DNA of 8,459 nt, taken from NCBI GenBank assembly GCA_034409055.1, contig DAOUMU010000412.1:1-8459 (forward strand), in the 5' to 3' direction. The notes beneath the pieces were generated by a model, which saw only the letters and a list, made by a program, of their open reading frames with translations, was not told the origin of the DNA and ran no database searches. The first letter of the stretch is position 1, and each line of letters begins with the position of its first letter. Position numbers and translations under genes: made by a program. Source of the DNA: DAOUMU01 sp034409055. Its GTDB lineage: Bacteria; Chloroflexota; Anaerolineae; 4572-78; J111. Below, in pieces: positions 1 through 5,964 of the stretch.

Positions 1-105
1 CTCCGAAATTGGAAAGAGAACTTTCGAGACAAAGTGATGGAAACTTGCTGTGGGTTGCACAATTTCAGGTTAAACTTTAGACCTTGGCACTATGAAGCCA
101 TTTAA
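1..105 (+). CDS. IS transposase, C-terminal fragment (DDE_Tnp_4-like)
   Basis: Frame 1 is open from the window edge to a TAA at 103-105 and encodes 34 residues. These contain RNWKENFRDKVMETCCGLHN and then FRLNFRPW. The pattern of 'FRDxVMExxCGLxNFRxxxRPW' just before the stop is what I know from the C-terminus of DDE superfamily transposases of the IS5-like DDE_Tnp_4 type. The catalytic DDE residues and the start lie outside the window. The gene reads towards the hydrogenase genes and ends about 15-20 bases before recognisable hydrogenase sequence begins, so the element sits directly against, and breaks, the large-subunit gene. The family call rests on memory of the C-terminal motif only; the exact IS family is uncertain. 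Confidence 0.7.
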   Translation, partial: LRNWKENFRDKVMETCCGLHNFRLNFRPWHYEAI

Positions 106-122
106 TCTCTATAATGTCTATT
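1..122 (+). mobile_element. Right end of an insertion sequence inside the hydrogenase gene
   Basis: The segment joins the transposase tail (stop at 103-105) to the point where hydrogenase homology starts on the opposite strand. The large-subunit reading frame is normal through GQLGPFNN (minus strand, about 119-145) and then turns into six non-homologous codons before a TAA. The element's end therefore falls at about 115-122. The local sequence is AT-rich compared with the hydrogenase genes. I cannot define the terminal inverted repeat or target duplication because the other end is not in the window. Confidence 0.6.
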
Positions 123-400
123 GTTAAAAGGACCCAGTTGCCCGGCCTCCACAAAGGCAGCCAGTTTCTCTTTGACTCCGGCAAAGTAATCTTCGCTCGA
201 CTTCGGCCAGTCGGAAATGGATTGAGCCAGGTCGGCCGTGGCTTTGGGGTTGGCCTCCAGGGCGCTGACAATGTCTACCCAATCCAGAGCATGCAGATGA
301 TAAAAATGGACCGTATGATCCTGGACGTAAAGCGCACCCTCGATAAGATTGCGAATGATGACCGCGTTCGGAGGAATTTCAATACCCAGGGCATTTTCTA

Positions 401-417
401 CAGCTCGCACGGAGCTG
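401..417 (-). promoter_or_regulatory. SECIS-like hairpin 3' of the in-frame TGA
   Basis: On the minus strand, 17 nt after the TGA, CAGCTC and GAGCTG form a perfect 6-bp stem around the 5-nt loop CGTGC. Bacterial SECIS elements lie inside the coding region just after the UGA, with a short stem and a G near the start of the apical loop; here G is the second loop base and is followed by U. No bulged U like that of the E. coli fdhF element is visible. A second, smaller inverted repeat (TGAACG and CGTTCA) overlaps the TGA itself. A 6-bp hairpin can arise by chance, so this is support, not proof. Confidence 0.35.
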
Positions 418-434
418 ACTGAGTGAACGGTCGT

Positions 435-437
435 TCA
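435..437 (-). other. In-frame TGA at the second L1 cysteine codon: candidate selenocysteine
   Basis: On the minus strand the codons run CGC ATT TGT GGC GTT TGA ACG ACC GTT CAC, giving R-I-C-G-V-stop-T-T-V-H. In [NiFe] hydrogenases this is R-x-C-G-x-C-x-x-x-H, so the TGA replaces one of the four metal-binding cysteines exactly. Upstream and downstream codons are in the same frame and both match the family. TGA is used as an ordinary stop elsewhere in the window (end of prkA, end of the right-hand transposase), so it is not reassigned genome-wide. Selenocysteine is the chemically sensible reading; a point nonsense mutation of TGC or TGT is the alternative. Confidence 0.5.
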
Positions 438-626
438 AACGCCACAAATGCGCTGAGTAAAATACCAGGCATCACGGGGATCACGTCCTTGCAAAATCAG
501 CTCGATGCCCCGCCACATCGTGCTGGAACTCCAGGCTTTGGTTACTTGTCCGCCATCAACTTCGGCTTCAATCCGCAGATGGCCTTCGATGCGGGTGATA
601 GGATCAACTGCTATTTTAGACATCGT

Positions 627-1730
627 CTAATCCTCCTCTACTTCTGCTTCAGATTTTGGCAGGGGATTGGCTTTGGCCCGAATGGCCGCAGCTATGCCGT
701 GCAGGGCAAATACGCCGCCCACAGCCGCTGCGATACCCAGCCCCACCTGATCGGCGGTTGTTTCCACCCCGAAGCCAGGTACGCTGGGCAAGCGCCGGTA
801 AAAAGGACTCATCGTATCCCAGAAATTCGGCTCTGAACAGCCCACGCAACCGTGGCCCGCCCCAATCGGCCAACTCGTCTGATCATTCCAACGGACAATG
901 GGACAATTATGGAAGGTGGCCGGTCCCTTACAGCCCATCTTATACAGGCACCAACCAGCGCGATGGCCGGCGTCGCCCCACTCTTCCACAAATTGGCCAG
1001 CGTCAAAGTGGGCTCGCCGCTCACAGTCGTCTTGGATGCGAGAACCGTAAGCAAAGAGGGGCCGGCCAAACTGATCAGTGGCTGGCAGTTGGCCAAAGGT
1101 AAGGAAATGAACTACCGTGGCCGTAAGATTGGCCACATTCATTGGACAACCGGGTAGATTAATTATGGTCGCCCCTGGTACAGCATCGGCCACGCCCACA
1201 GCGCCGGTGGGATTGGGTGCTGCGGCCGGAATGCCCCCGTAGGCCGAACAGGTACCGCAGGTAATAGTAGCCATAGCATTGCTGCACACTTCGCGGGCAA
1301 TCTCCAGGGCCGTGCGCCCACCAACGGTGCAGTAGATCCCACCGTCTTTGGTGGGGATAGACCCCTCAACTACGGCCAGATAACTGCCCGGTTCGGCGGT
1401 TGCCATGGCTAACGCCTCTTCGGCCTGATGCCCGGTGGCGGCCATAATCGTTTCGTGATAGTCCACCGACAGCACATCCAGCACAATTTCGCTGACAGAA
1501 GGGCTACTGGCCCGCAGTAGCGACTCTGTGTTGCCGGCGCAATCCTGAAACTCCAACCAGACTAGCACCGGTTTTTTGGCCTGCTCCACTGCCGCTGCCA
1601 CCCAATCTACATAACGCATCGGCAGGGCCAAGGCCGCAGTCATCGCTGCACAAAATTTTAGAAATTCGCGCCGCGAAACCCCTTTCCTGGCTAAGACATT
1701 GGATAGTTTGTTGTTCTCTTTCTGACCCAT
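627..1730 (-). CDS. hyaA: [NiFe] hydrogenase small subunit precursor, Tat-exported and membrane-anchored
   Basis: This is the electron-transfer subunit (367 aa) carrying the Fe-S clusters that link the NiFe site to a membrane acceptor. The start ATG at 1728-1730 has AAAAAGGGGG just upstream (1736-1745). A twin-arginine signal SRREFLKF (19-26) with a hydrophobic stretch (26-37) directs export of the folded heterodimer. Cluster ligands by motif: proximal C64, C161 (GTCSAYGG) and C195 (LPGCP); distal C236, C261 and C267; medial C276, C295 and C298 (GHGCVGCSEP). Two expected ligands differ: Asn67 in CAGNTES, where most families have Cys, and Gln233 in IQDDC, where His is usual. C158 is an extra cysteine three residues before C161. 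Residues about 328-350 form a C-terminal membrane helix. The gene has no internal stop and normal family length. It directly precedes the large subunit with a 3-base gap. Confidence 0.93.
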   Translation of the reverse strand: MGQKENNKLSNVLARKGVSRREFLKFCAAMTAALALPMRYVDWVAAAVEQAKKPVLVWLEFQDCAGNTESLLRASSPSVSEIVLDVLSVDYHETIMAATGHQAEEALAMATAEPGSYLAVVEGSIPTKDGGIYCTVGGRTALEIAREVCSNAMATITCGTCSAYGGIPAAAPNPTGAVGVADAVPGATIINLPGCPMNVANLTATVVHFLTFGQLPATDQFGRPLFAYGSRIQDDCERRAHFDAGQFVEEWGDAGHRAGWCLYKMGCKGPATFHNCPIVRWNDQTSWPIGAGHGCVGCSEPNFWDTMSPFYRRLPSVPGFGVETTADQVGLGIAAAVGGVFALHGIAAAIRAKANPLPKSEAEVEED

Positions 1731-1764
1731 ATGTACCCCCTTTTTCTATTCAAACTGAAAAATT

Positions 1765-1780
1765 GGCCAAATCTGTGGCC
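1765..1780. other. Small hairpin near the hydrogenase ribosome-binding site
   Basis: GGCCA (1765-1769) and TGGCC (1776-1780) form a 5-bp stem with a 6-base loop. An A run lies on the left and a T run (1781-1785) on the right, so it resembles a weak terminator reading rightwards. In the minus-strand transcript it would sit in the leader about 35-50 nt before the small-subunit start codon. The stem is short and its function is unproven. Confidence 0.3.
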
Positions 1781-1793
1781 TTTTTCACAATAA

Positions 1794-1822
1794 TAAAAAA
1801 ATCATCGCCTTACGGCGATGAT
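1794..1822 (-). terminator. Intrinsic terminator within the predicted hydrogenase leader
   Basis: On the minus strand ATCATCGCC (1814-1822) pairs perfectly with GGCGATGAT (1801-1809) around a GTAA tetraloop, followed at once by a run of T (1795-1800) and further T-rich sequence. This is a textbook rho-independent terminator, reading leftwards. It lies about 63 bases before the small-subunit ATG and downstream of the promoter proposed at 1966-1974. It could terminate an unseen upstream transcript or act as an attenuator for the hydrogenase operon. The plus-strand version lacks a T run. Confidence 0.75.
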
Positions 1823-1965
1823 CAATAGACTTTCACAAAATAACTCAAATACGCCAACGATTGCAATAGCCGCCCCCCCTTTTGTTCTGGCTAAGAGACT
1901 GATTCACTTTTAACAAAAAAACCTGGTTGAAGAGTGGTTGGGAATTTTAAAAAGAAGTAACGTTC

Positions 1966-1974
1966 AGTATAACA
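1966..1974 (-). promoter_or_regulatory. Candidate extended -10 promoter of the hydrogenase operon
   Basis: On the minus strand the sequence TGTTATACT reads as TGn plus a good -10 hexamer (TATACT). No good -35 hexamer lies 16-18 bases upstream; instead the nearer of two CRP/FNR-type palindromes is centred at about -43 relative to the expected start near 1959. Weak -35 plus an activator site near -41 is the class II arrangement known for CRP/FNR-family activators. It would give a leader of about 230 nt before the small-subunit ATG. Confidence 0.4.
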
Positions 1975-1994
1975 AGTTTCTTCTCCTTAAAAAC

Positions 1995-2010
1995 AGTGAC
2001 ATTTGTCACT
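1995..2010. promoter_or_regulatory. CRP/FNR-type palindromic operator, proximal copy
   Basis: AGTGACATTTGTCACT is an inverted repeat of the form GTGA-N6-TCAC, the half-site spacing of CRP/FNR-family regulators. Its centre is about 43 bases upstream of the predicted hydrogenase start site. An identical copy follows 23 bases away. The regulator itself is not in the window. Confidence 0.5.
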
Positions 2011-2017
2011 AAAAAAT

Positions 2018-2033
2018 AGTGACATTTGTCACT
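2018..2033. promoter_or_regulatory. CRP/FNR-type palindromic operator, distal copy
   Basis: An exact copy of the palindrome at 1995-2010, including its ATTT centre, separated from it by the A-rich spacer AAAAAAT. The 23-bp centre-to-centre distance is about two helical turns, so two dimers would bind on the same face of the DNA. Its centre is about -66 relative to the predicted start. Confidence 0.5.
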
Positions 2034-2722
2034 GGTAATATATTTAGAGTCGAGGCTGTGCAGCTCTGCCGCCTCCCTGTGGGACAACCTCGCCCCCAAA
2101 GCTCAGATGAAGGTGTTTCGCCAAGAGAAGTATACATTATGAGACTGAAATCTGACCCTTTGGAAGATGTATCAGCGACTATGATGAACCAAAAGTAATG
2201 CCACAATCAGTTTGGCAATTCTGAAAATCAAGCTAGAATATTAGTAATGGTGTTTTGCTAGCAACAAAGGACGTTCAAACGTTTTGTTTACTTAAAGGGT
2301 TAGCTTACGTTCTGACGAAACCTGAGCGCAGCAAAATTGGTATTCACTTCTTGCTCTCTCCTCAAATCCTCTCGGACTCGGATTTGTGCTGTGATGCAGA
2401 CGGGCACGAGGATGTGACCGTCTGTGATGCAAATTTCTGGGTTGAAGGTGGGCACGACAAGGCTGTCCACGGGAAAATTCTGCCACGAATACATTTTGAT
2501 AGTTATTCTCAACCCATGTCTCAGGACCGTATCAGACATAGGAGGTAACTGTTAACAGTTCAGATTTTTATATCAAAAAGATAAGAGGGGGTGATGCTGC
2601 ATAGTTACGTAATTTCAAGTTATGACTATCCTTCCCTTTTTCCCAAAGATGTAAACTTTGACTTTTCCCGGTGCATTTATCCAGACCTAACCATTGGTTT
2701 AAGTAAACTTTAAAGTATTGGC
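2034..2722. other. Divergent intergenic region without a convincing gene
   Basis: No recognisable gene is present. Short open frames exist on both strands (minus 2009-2206 and 2300-2539, plus 2255-2548), but they overlap one another, lack a fitting Shine-Dalgarno and resemble no family I know. Visible structures are an inverted repeat CAGACGG/CCGTCTG at 2397-2403 and 2418-2424, a perfect 14-bp palindrome at 2547-2560 right after an AGGAGGT, and the direct repeat GTAAACTTT at 2651-2659 and 2703-2711 close to prkA. I could not choose a reliable promoter for prkA here. Confidence 0.5.
2547..2560. repeat. Perfect 14-bp palindrome beside an orphan Shine-Dalgarno
   Basis: AACTGTTAACAGTT is a perfect palindrome with no central spacer. 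It follows immediately on AGGAGGT (2540-2546) on the plus strand, but no ATG, GTG or TTG start lies at usable spacing behind that motif. It could be a repressor site for the downstream prkA operon, or coincidence. Confidence 0.3.
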
Positions 2723-2744
2723 ATGGAACAAGCCTATAGCGGCC

Positions 2745-2752
2745 AGGAGGAG
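2745..2752 (+). promoter_or_regulatory. Shine-Dalgarno that fixes the prkA start
   Basis: AGGAGGAG ends a few bases before the ATG at 2756. The in-frame upstream ATG at 2723 has no purine-rich motif in front of it (TTAAAGTATTGGC), so 2756 is the better start. Confidence 0.8.
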
Positions 2753-2755
2753 AAA

Positions 2756-4861
2756 ATGGCAATAAACGATGGAGCTTCTTTAATACGTCTGGTCGACGAA
2801 TTGCAAGACCAGAAGCGATTTCAAGAGCTTAACTGGAGTGGCACCTTTGAAGATTACCTGGGTGTTGTCGCCAAGAATCCAAGGGTAACACGCAATGCTT
2901 TCCAACGAATCTACGATATGATCACAGAATATGGCACCGAAGAGTTTGAGGATGCCAAAAAGCGACTGATCCGTTATCACTTTTTCAGCGACACCAGCTT
3001 CGATAGCGATGATGCTATCTTTGGTCTGGAAATTCCCCTCATGCGCCTGGTCAACTTTTTCAAAGCTGCGGCCCAAGGATACGGCACCGAACGGCGCGTT
3101 CTCCTGTTGCATGGCCCGGTTGGTTCAGCCAAAAGCACAATCGTGCGCCGGCTAAAACGGGGTCTGGAGCACTATAGCCGCACTAACCCCGGTGCTATGT
3201 ACACCTTTAGCTGGTTTATGGGTGACCTGCCTGCAGACGGCACGCTGCCCGATCCTTCCAAGATTGTGGGGGTCCGAGAGGGGCTAGAACCCGAATGGGA
3301 ACCTTGCCCGATGCACGAGGAACCGCTGCACCTGGTCCCCATTGATATGCGAGACTATTTCCAGGAGCACTTTAATGAGGGGCGCTCAGTGGAGGAGCAG
3401 GTCCGCATCAGCGGGGACCTGTGCCCGGCCTGTCGCTATCATTACAGGGAGTTGATGCGCCGTTACGACGGTGACTGGACCCAGATGATCCGCCACATCC
3501 GTGTGCATCGCCTTGTTTTTAGCGAACAGGATCGGATCGGCATTGGCACCTTTCAACCCAAAGACGAAAAGAACCAAGACTCGACCGAGTTAACCGGTGA
3601 TATCAACTACCGCAAGATTGCCATTTATGGTAGCGACAGCGACCCCCGCGCTTTTAACTTCGACGGTGAATTCAACATCGCCAACCGGGGCATCATCGAG
3701 TTTATCGAGATGCTCAAGCTGGACGTGGCCTTCCTGTACGATCTGCTGGGGGCCAGCCAGGAGCACAAAATCAAGTCCAAGAAATTCGCCCAAACCGATA
3801 TCGACGAAGTGATTGTAGGGCATACGAATGAGCCTGAGTACCGTCGCCTTGAGAACAACGAATTTATGGAAGCGCTCAAGGACCGGACCGTACGTATTGA
3901 CGTGCCTTATATTACCAAGCTCAAGGACGAGATTCGTATCTACGAACGTGATTTCAATCCGAAAAAGGTGCGGGTTCACATTTCCCCCCACACCTTAGAG
4001 ATGGCCGCTATGTGGGCCGTGTTAACCCGCCTGGAAGAGCCTAAAAAGGCCAGCCTGACCCTACTCCAGAAACTCAAGCTTTACGACGGCAAATCCCTGC
4101 CGGGCTTTACCGAAGATAACATCAAAGAACTACGCAAAGAGGCCCGGCGTGAAGGTATGACAGGCATCAGCCCCCGCTACGTGCAAGACAAAATCAGCAA
4201 TGCCCTGGTCAATTATCAGCAAGATGGCTACATCAACCCCTTTATGGTCCTCAATGAACTTGAGTCGGGGCTTAAGAACCATCCTCTCATCATCAGCGAG
4301 GAAGAACGCCAGCGCTACCGTGACTTGCTCTCAGTGGTCAAGGACGAGTACACCGAGACGGTCAAAAACGAGGTGCAACGAGCCATCAGCGCCGATGAAG
4401 AAGCGATCAAGCGACTGTGCGCCAACTACATTGACAACGTTAAAGCCTACACCCAACGGGAGAAGGTCATCAACAAATTCACCGGACAGGCTGAGGAACC
4501 CGACGAGCGGCTTATGCGCAGCATTGAGAAGAAAATCGACATTCCCGAAAGTCGCAAGGACGATTTCCGGCGCGAGATCATGAACTACATCGGCGCGCTG
4601 GCCATCGAGGGCAAGACGTTTGACTACAAGACAAACGAACGTCTCTACAAAGCTCTTGAACTCAAACTGTTCGAAGATCAGAAAGATAGTATTAAGCTGA
4701 CCTCACTGGTCAGTCGAGTCATTGACAAGGATACTCAGGAAAAGATCGACGTGGTCAAGACGCGTCTGATCAAAAACTTTGGCTATAACGAACAAAGCGC
4801 CACCGACGTACTCAACTACGTCGCCAGCATCTTTGCCCGTGGCGATGCCAGTGAAGAATGA
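2756..4861 (+). CDS. prkA: PrkA/YeaG family serine protein kinase, AAA+ ATPase
   Basis: Cytoplasmic AAA+ protein of the PrkA/YeaG family (701 aa), described as a serine protein kinase and, in Bacillus, linked to sporulation. In E. coli YeaG acts in starvation responses. The N-terminal AAA_PrkA domain has Walker A GPVGSAKS (120-127), a CPMH...CPAC zinc-finger-like pair (C184, H187, C223, C226), the segment FNIANRGIIEFIEMLKLD, and a sensor-like GHTNEPEY (355-362). The C-terminal half matches the PrkA C-terminal domain, with EGMTGISPRYVQD typical of it. B. subtilis and E. coli homologues are about 630-645 aa, so this one is somewhat longer. The start at 2756 is set by AGGAGGAG; an in-frame ATG at 2723 would add 11 residues. 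It overlaps yhbH by 4 bases (ATGA), indicating translational coupling. Confidence 0.96.
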   Translation: MAINDGASLIRLVDELQDQKRFQELNWSGTFEDYLGVVAKNPRVTRNAFQRIYDMITEYGTEEFEDAKKRLIRYHFFSDTSFDSDDAIFGLEIPLMRLVNFFKAAAQGYGTERRVLLLHGPVGSAKSTIVRRLKRGLEHYSRTNPGAMYTFSWFMGDLPADGTLPDPSKIVGVREGLEPEWEPCPMHEEPLHLVPIDMRDYFQEHFNEGRSVEEQVRISGDLCPACRYHYRELMRRYDGDWTQMIRHIRVHRLVFSEQDRIGIGTFQPKDEKNQDSTELTGDINYRKIAIYGSDSDPRAFNFDGEFNIANRGIIEFIEMLKLDVAFLYDLLGASQEHKIKSKKFAQTDIDEVIVGHTNEPEYRRLENNEFMEALKDRTVRIDVPYITKLKDEIRIYERDFNPKKVRVHISPHTLEMAAMWAVLTRLEEPKKASLTLLQKLKLYDGKSLPGFTEDNIKELRKEARREGMTGISPRYVQDKISNALVNYQQDGYINPFMVLNELESGLKNHPLIISEEERQRYRDLLSVVKDEYTETVKNEVQRAISADEEAIKRLCANYIDNVKAYTQREKVINKFTGQAEEPDERLMRSIEKKIDIPESRKDDFRREIMNYIGALAIEGKTFDYKTNERLYKALELKLFEDQKDSIKLTSLVSRVIDKDTQEKIDVVKTRLIKNFGYNEQSATDVLNYVASIFARGDASEE

Positions 4862-5964
4862 TGCAAAGAGTCCAACGTGATTTAAATCGTTTTCGGCAAA
4901 TCGTCCGGGGACACATAAAAAAAGACCTGCGAAAATATATGTCGCACGGTGAATTGATCGGCCGGCAAGGCAAGCGCATAGTCAGTATCCCCCTGCCCCA
5001 GATTGACATTCCTCATTTTCGTTACGGAGCCAAACAGGCCGGTGGGGTTGGGCAAGGTGACGGGGAGGTGGGCGATCCAATTGGGCAGGGGGATCCACAG
5101 CCTGGGCAGGGTGAGGCCGGCAGCGAACCCGGCGAACACATCCTGGAGGTCGATGTAACCCTGGAGGAACTGGCCCAAATCATGGCTGAGGAACTCGAAC
5201 TGCCCCAGATTGAACCCAAAGGCCAGCAAAACATTATCAGCGAACGGAGCAAGTACAATCGTATTCGGCGGGTTGGCCCGGATAGCCTGCTCCACTTCAA
5301 GCGCACCTACAAACAGGCCCTACGCCGGCAGATTAGTAGCGGCCAGTACGACCCGAACAACCCCGTTGTCGTTCCCATTCGCGATGATATGCGCTACCGC
5401 TCCTGGTCAGAAGTGCCCATGCCCGAAAGCAATGCCGTCATTATCTACATGATGGATGTATCCGGCTCAATGGGTCACGAACAGAAGGAGATGGTACGTC
5501 TGACTGCCTTCTGGATTGAAACGTGGCTAAACAGCCAATACGAAAAGATTGAGATTTGCTATATTGTGCACGACGCCGCGGCCAAAGAGGTGAATCAGGA
5601 AACCTTCTACCATCTCCGAGAAGGGGGCGGCACCAAGATTAGCAGTGCTTACCAACTCTGTAACCAGATCATCGACCAGCGCTACGCCCCCGCCGACTGG
5701 AACATCTACCCCTTCCACTTCAGTGACGGCGATAACTGGGGCGATGGCGATACCAACACCTGTATTGAGTGGCTGGAACAAGAACTGTTGCCCAAAAGCA
5801 ACCAGTTCTGTTACGGCCAGGTGCGCAGTCTGTATGGCTCCGGCAGCTTTGCTCACGAACTCAGGCAGCATTTTGACGACGAAGACAACCTGGTGATCAG
5901 CGAAATCAACGGGCGCGATTACATTTACGACACCATCAAGGATTTTCTGGGCAAGGGGAGATAG
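4858..5964 (+). CDS. yhbH: YhbH/YeaH family protein (DUF444) with vWA MIDAS domain
   Basis: A 368-aa member of the DUF444 family encoded between prkA and spoVR, the usual place for yhbH (Bacillus) or yeaH (E. coli). The N-terminal half is basic (LNRFRQIVRGHIKKDLRKYM), then a Gly/Gln/Pro-rich linker (about 62-96), and RRVGPDSLLHFKRTYKQAL. The C-terminal half is a von Willebrand A-type fold with a complete metal-ion-dependent adhesion site: D200-x-S202-x-S204 (MMDVSGSMG), T259 (GGGTKISS) and D290 (HFSDGDNWGDGD). Such domains often partner AAA+ ATPases, as in MoxR or chelatase systems, so a role as partner of PrkA is a reasonable inference; the biochemical function is not settled. Two adjacent ATGs (4858, 4861) could start it; the first overlaps the prkA stop. 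It stops at 5962-5964, directly before spoVR. Confidence 0.94.
   Translation: MMQRVQRDLNRFRQIVRGHIKKDLRKYMSHGELIGRQGKRIVSIPLPQIDIPHFRYGAKQAGGVGQGDGEVGDPIGQGDPQPGQGEAGSEPGEHILEVDVTLEELAQIMAEELELPQIEPKGQQNIISERSKYNRIRRVGPDSLLHFKRTYKQALRRQISSGQYDPNNPVVVPIRDDMRYRSWSEVPMPESNAVIIYMMDVSGSMGHEQKEMVRLTAFWIETWLNSQYEKIEICYIVHDAAAKEVNQETFYHLREGGGTKISSAYQLCNQIIDQRYAPADWNIYPFHFSDGDNWGDGDTNTCIEWLEQELLPKSNQFCYGQVRSLYGSGSFAHELRQHFDDEDNLVISEINGRDYIYDTIKDFLGKGR

Larger units (their letters stand above)
102..623 (-). pseudogene. hyaB: [NiFe] hydrogenase large subunit, N-terminal third, with in-frame TGA, cut by IS
   Basis: This is the catalytic subunit that would bind the NiFe(CN)2CO site of a group 1 type uptake hydrogenase. 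The start ATG at 621-623 lies 3 bases after the small-subunit stop, with AGGAGG at 632-637. The N-terminus has the family hallmarks VDPITRIEGHLRIE (residues 6-19) and the L1 motif RICGV (58-62). Codon 63, which should be the second L1 cysteine, is TGA (435-437). The same frame then continues with TTVHSVSSVRAVENALGI (His67 of CxxCxxxH present) and on to GQLGPFNN near residue 168. After that homology stops at an IS end and the frame closes at TAA 102-104. About 173 codons remain, against more than 500 in complete family members, so the L2 (DPCxxC) motif is missing. The TGA may encode selenocysteine or be a nonsense mutation. The symbol is by family analogy. Confidence 0.85.

Noticed and set aside
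114..422. Plus-strand 102-codon frame
   Set aside because: Antisense to the conserved large-subunit segment; no ribosome-binding site fits it.
435..437. TGA read as a sense codon through genome-wide reassignment (code 4 or 25)
   Set aside because: TGA ends prkA at an ATGA overlap and ends the right-hand transposase, and no other gene here contains an in-frame TGA.
401..450. A frameshift at the large-subunit interruption
   Set aside because: The frame is identical before and after the TGA; only the stop codon itself interrupts the alignment.
423..1157. Plus-strand open frames antisense to the hydrogenase genes
   Set aside because: The minus-strand products are clear hydrogenase subunits; the plus-strand translations are Pro/Arg-rich and unlike any protein I know.
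1995..2033. CRISPR-like repeats
   Set aside because: Only two copies, a 7-base A-rich spacer and palindromic units; it fits paired operator sites instead.
2009..2548. Short open frames on both strands in the divergent region
   Set aside because: They overlap one another, lack fitting Shine-Dalgarno motifs, and one of them includes the palindromic operator; no family recognised.
2723..2755. ATG at 2723 as the prkA start
   Set aside because: No Shine-Dalgarno precedes it, whereas AGGAGGAG precedes the ATG at 2756 and the extra 11 residues look unlike the family.
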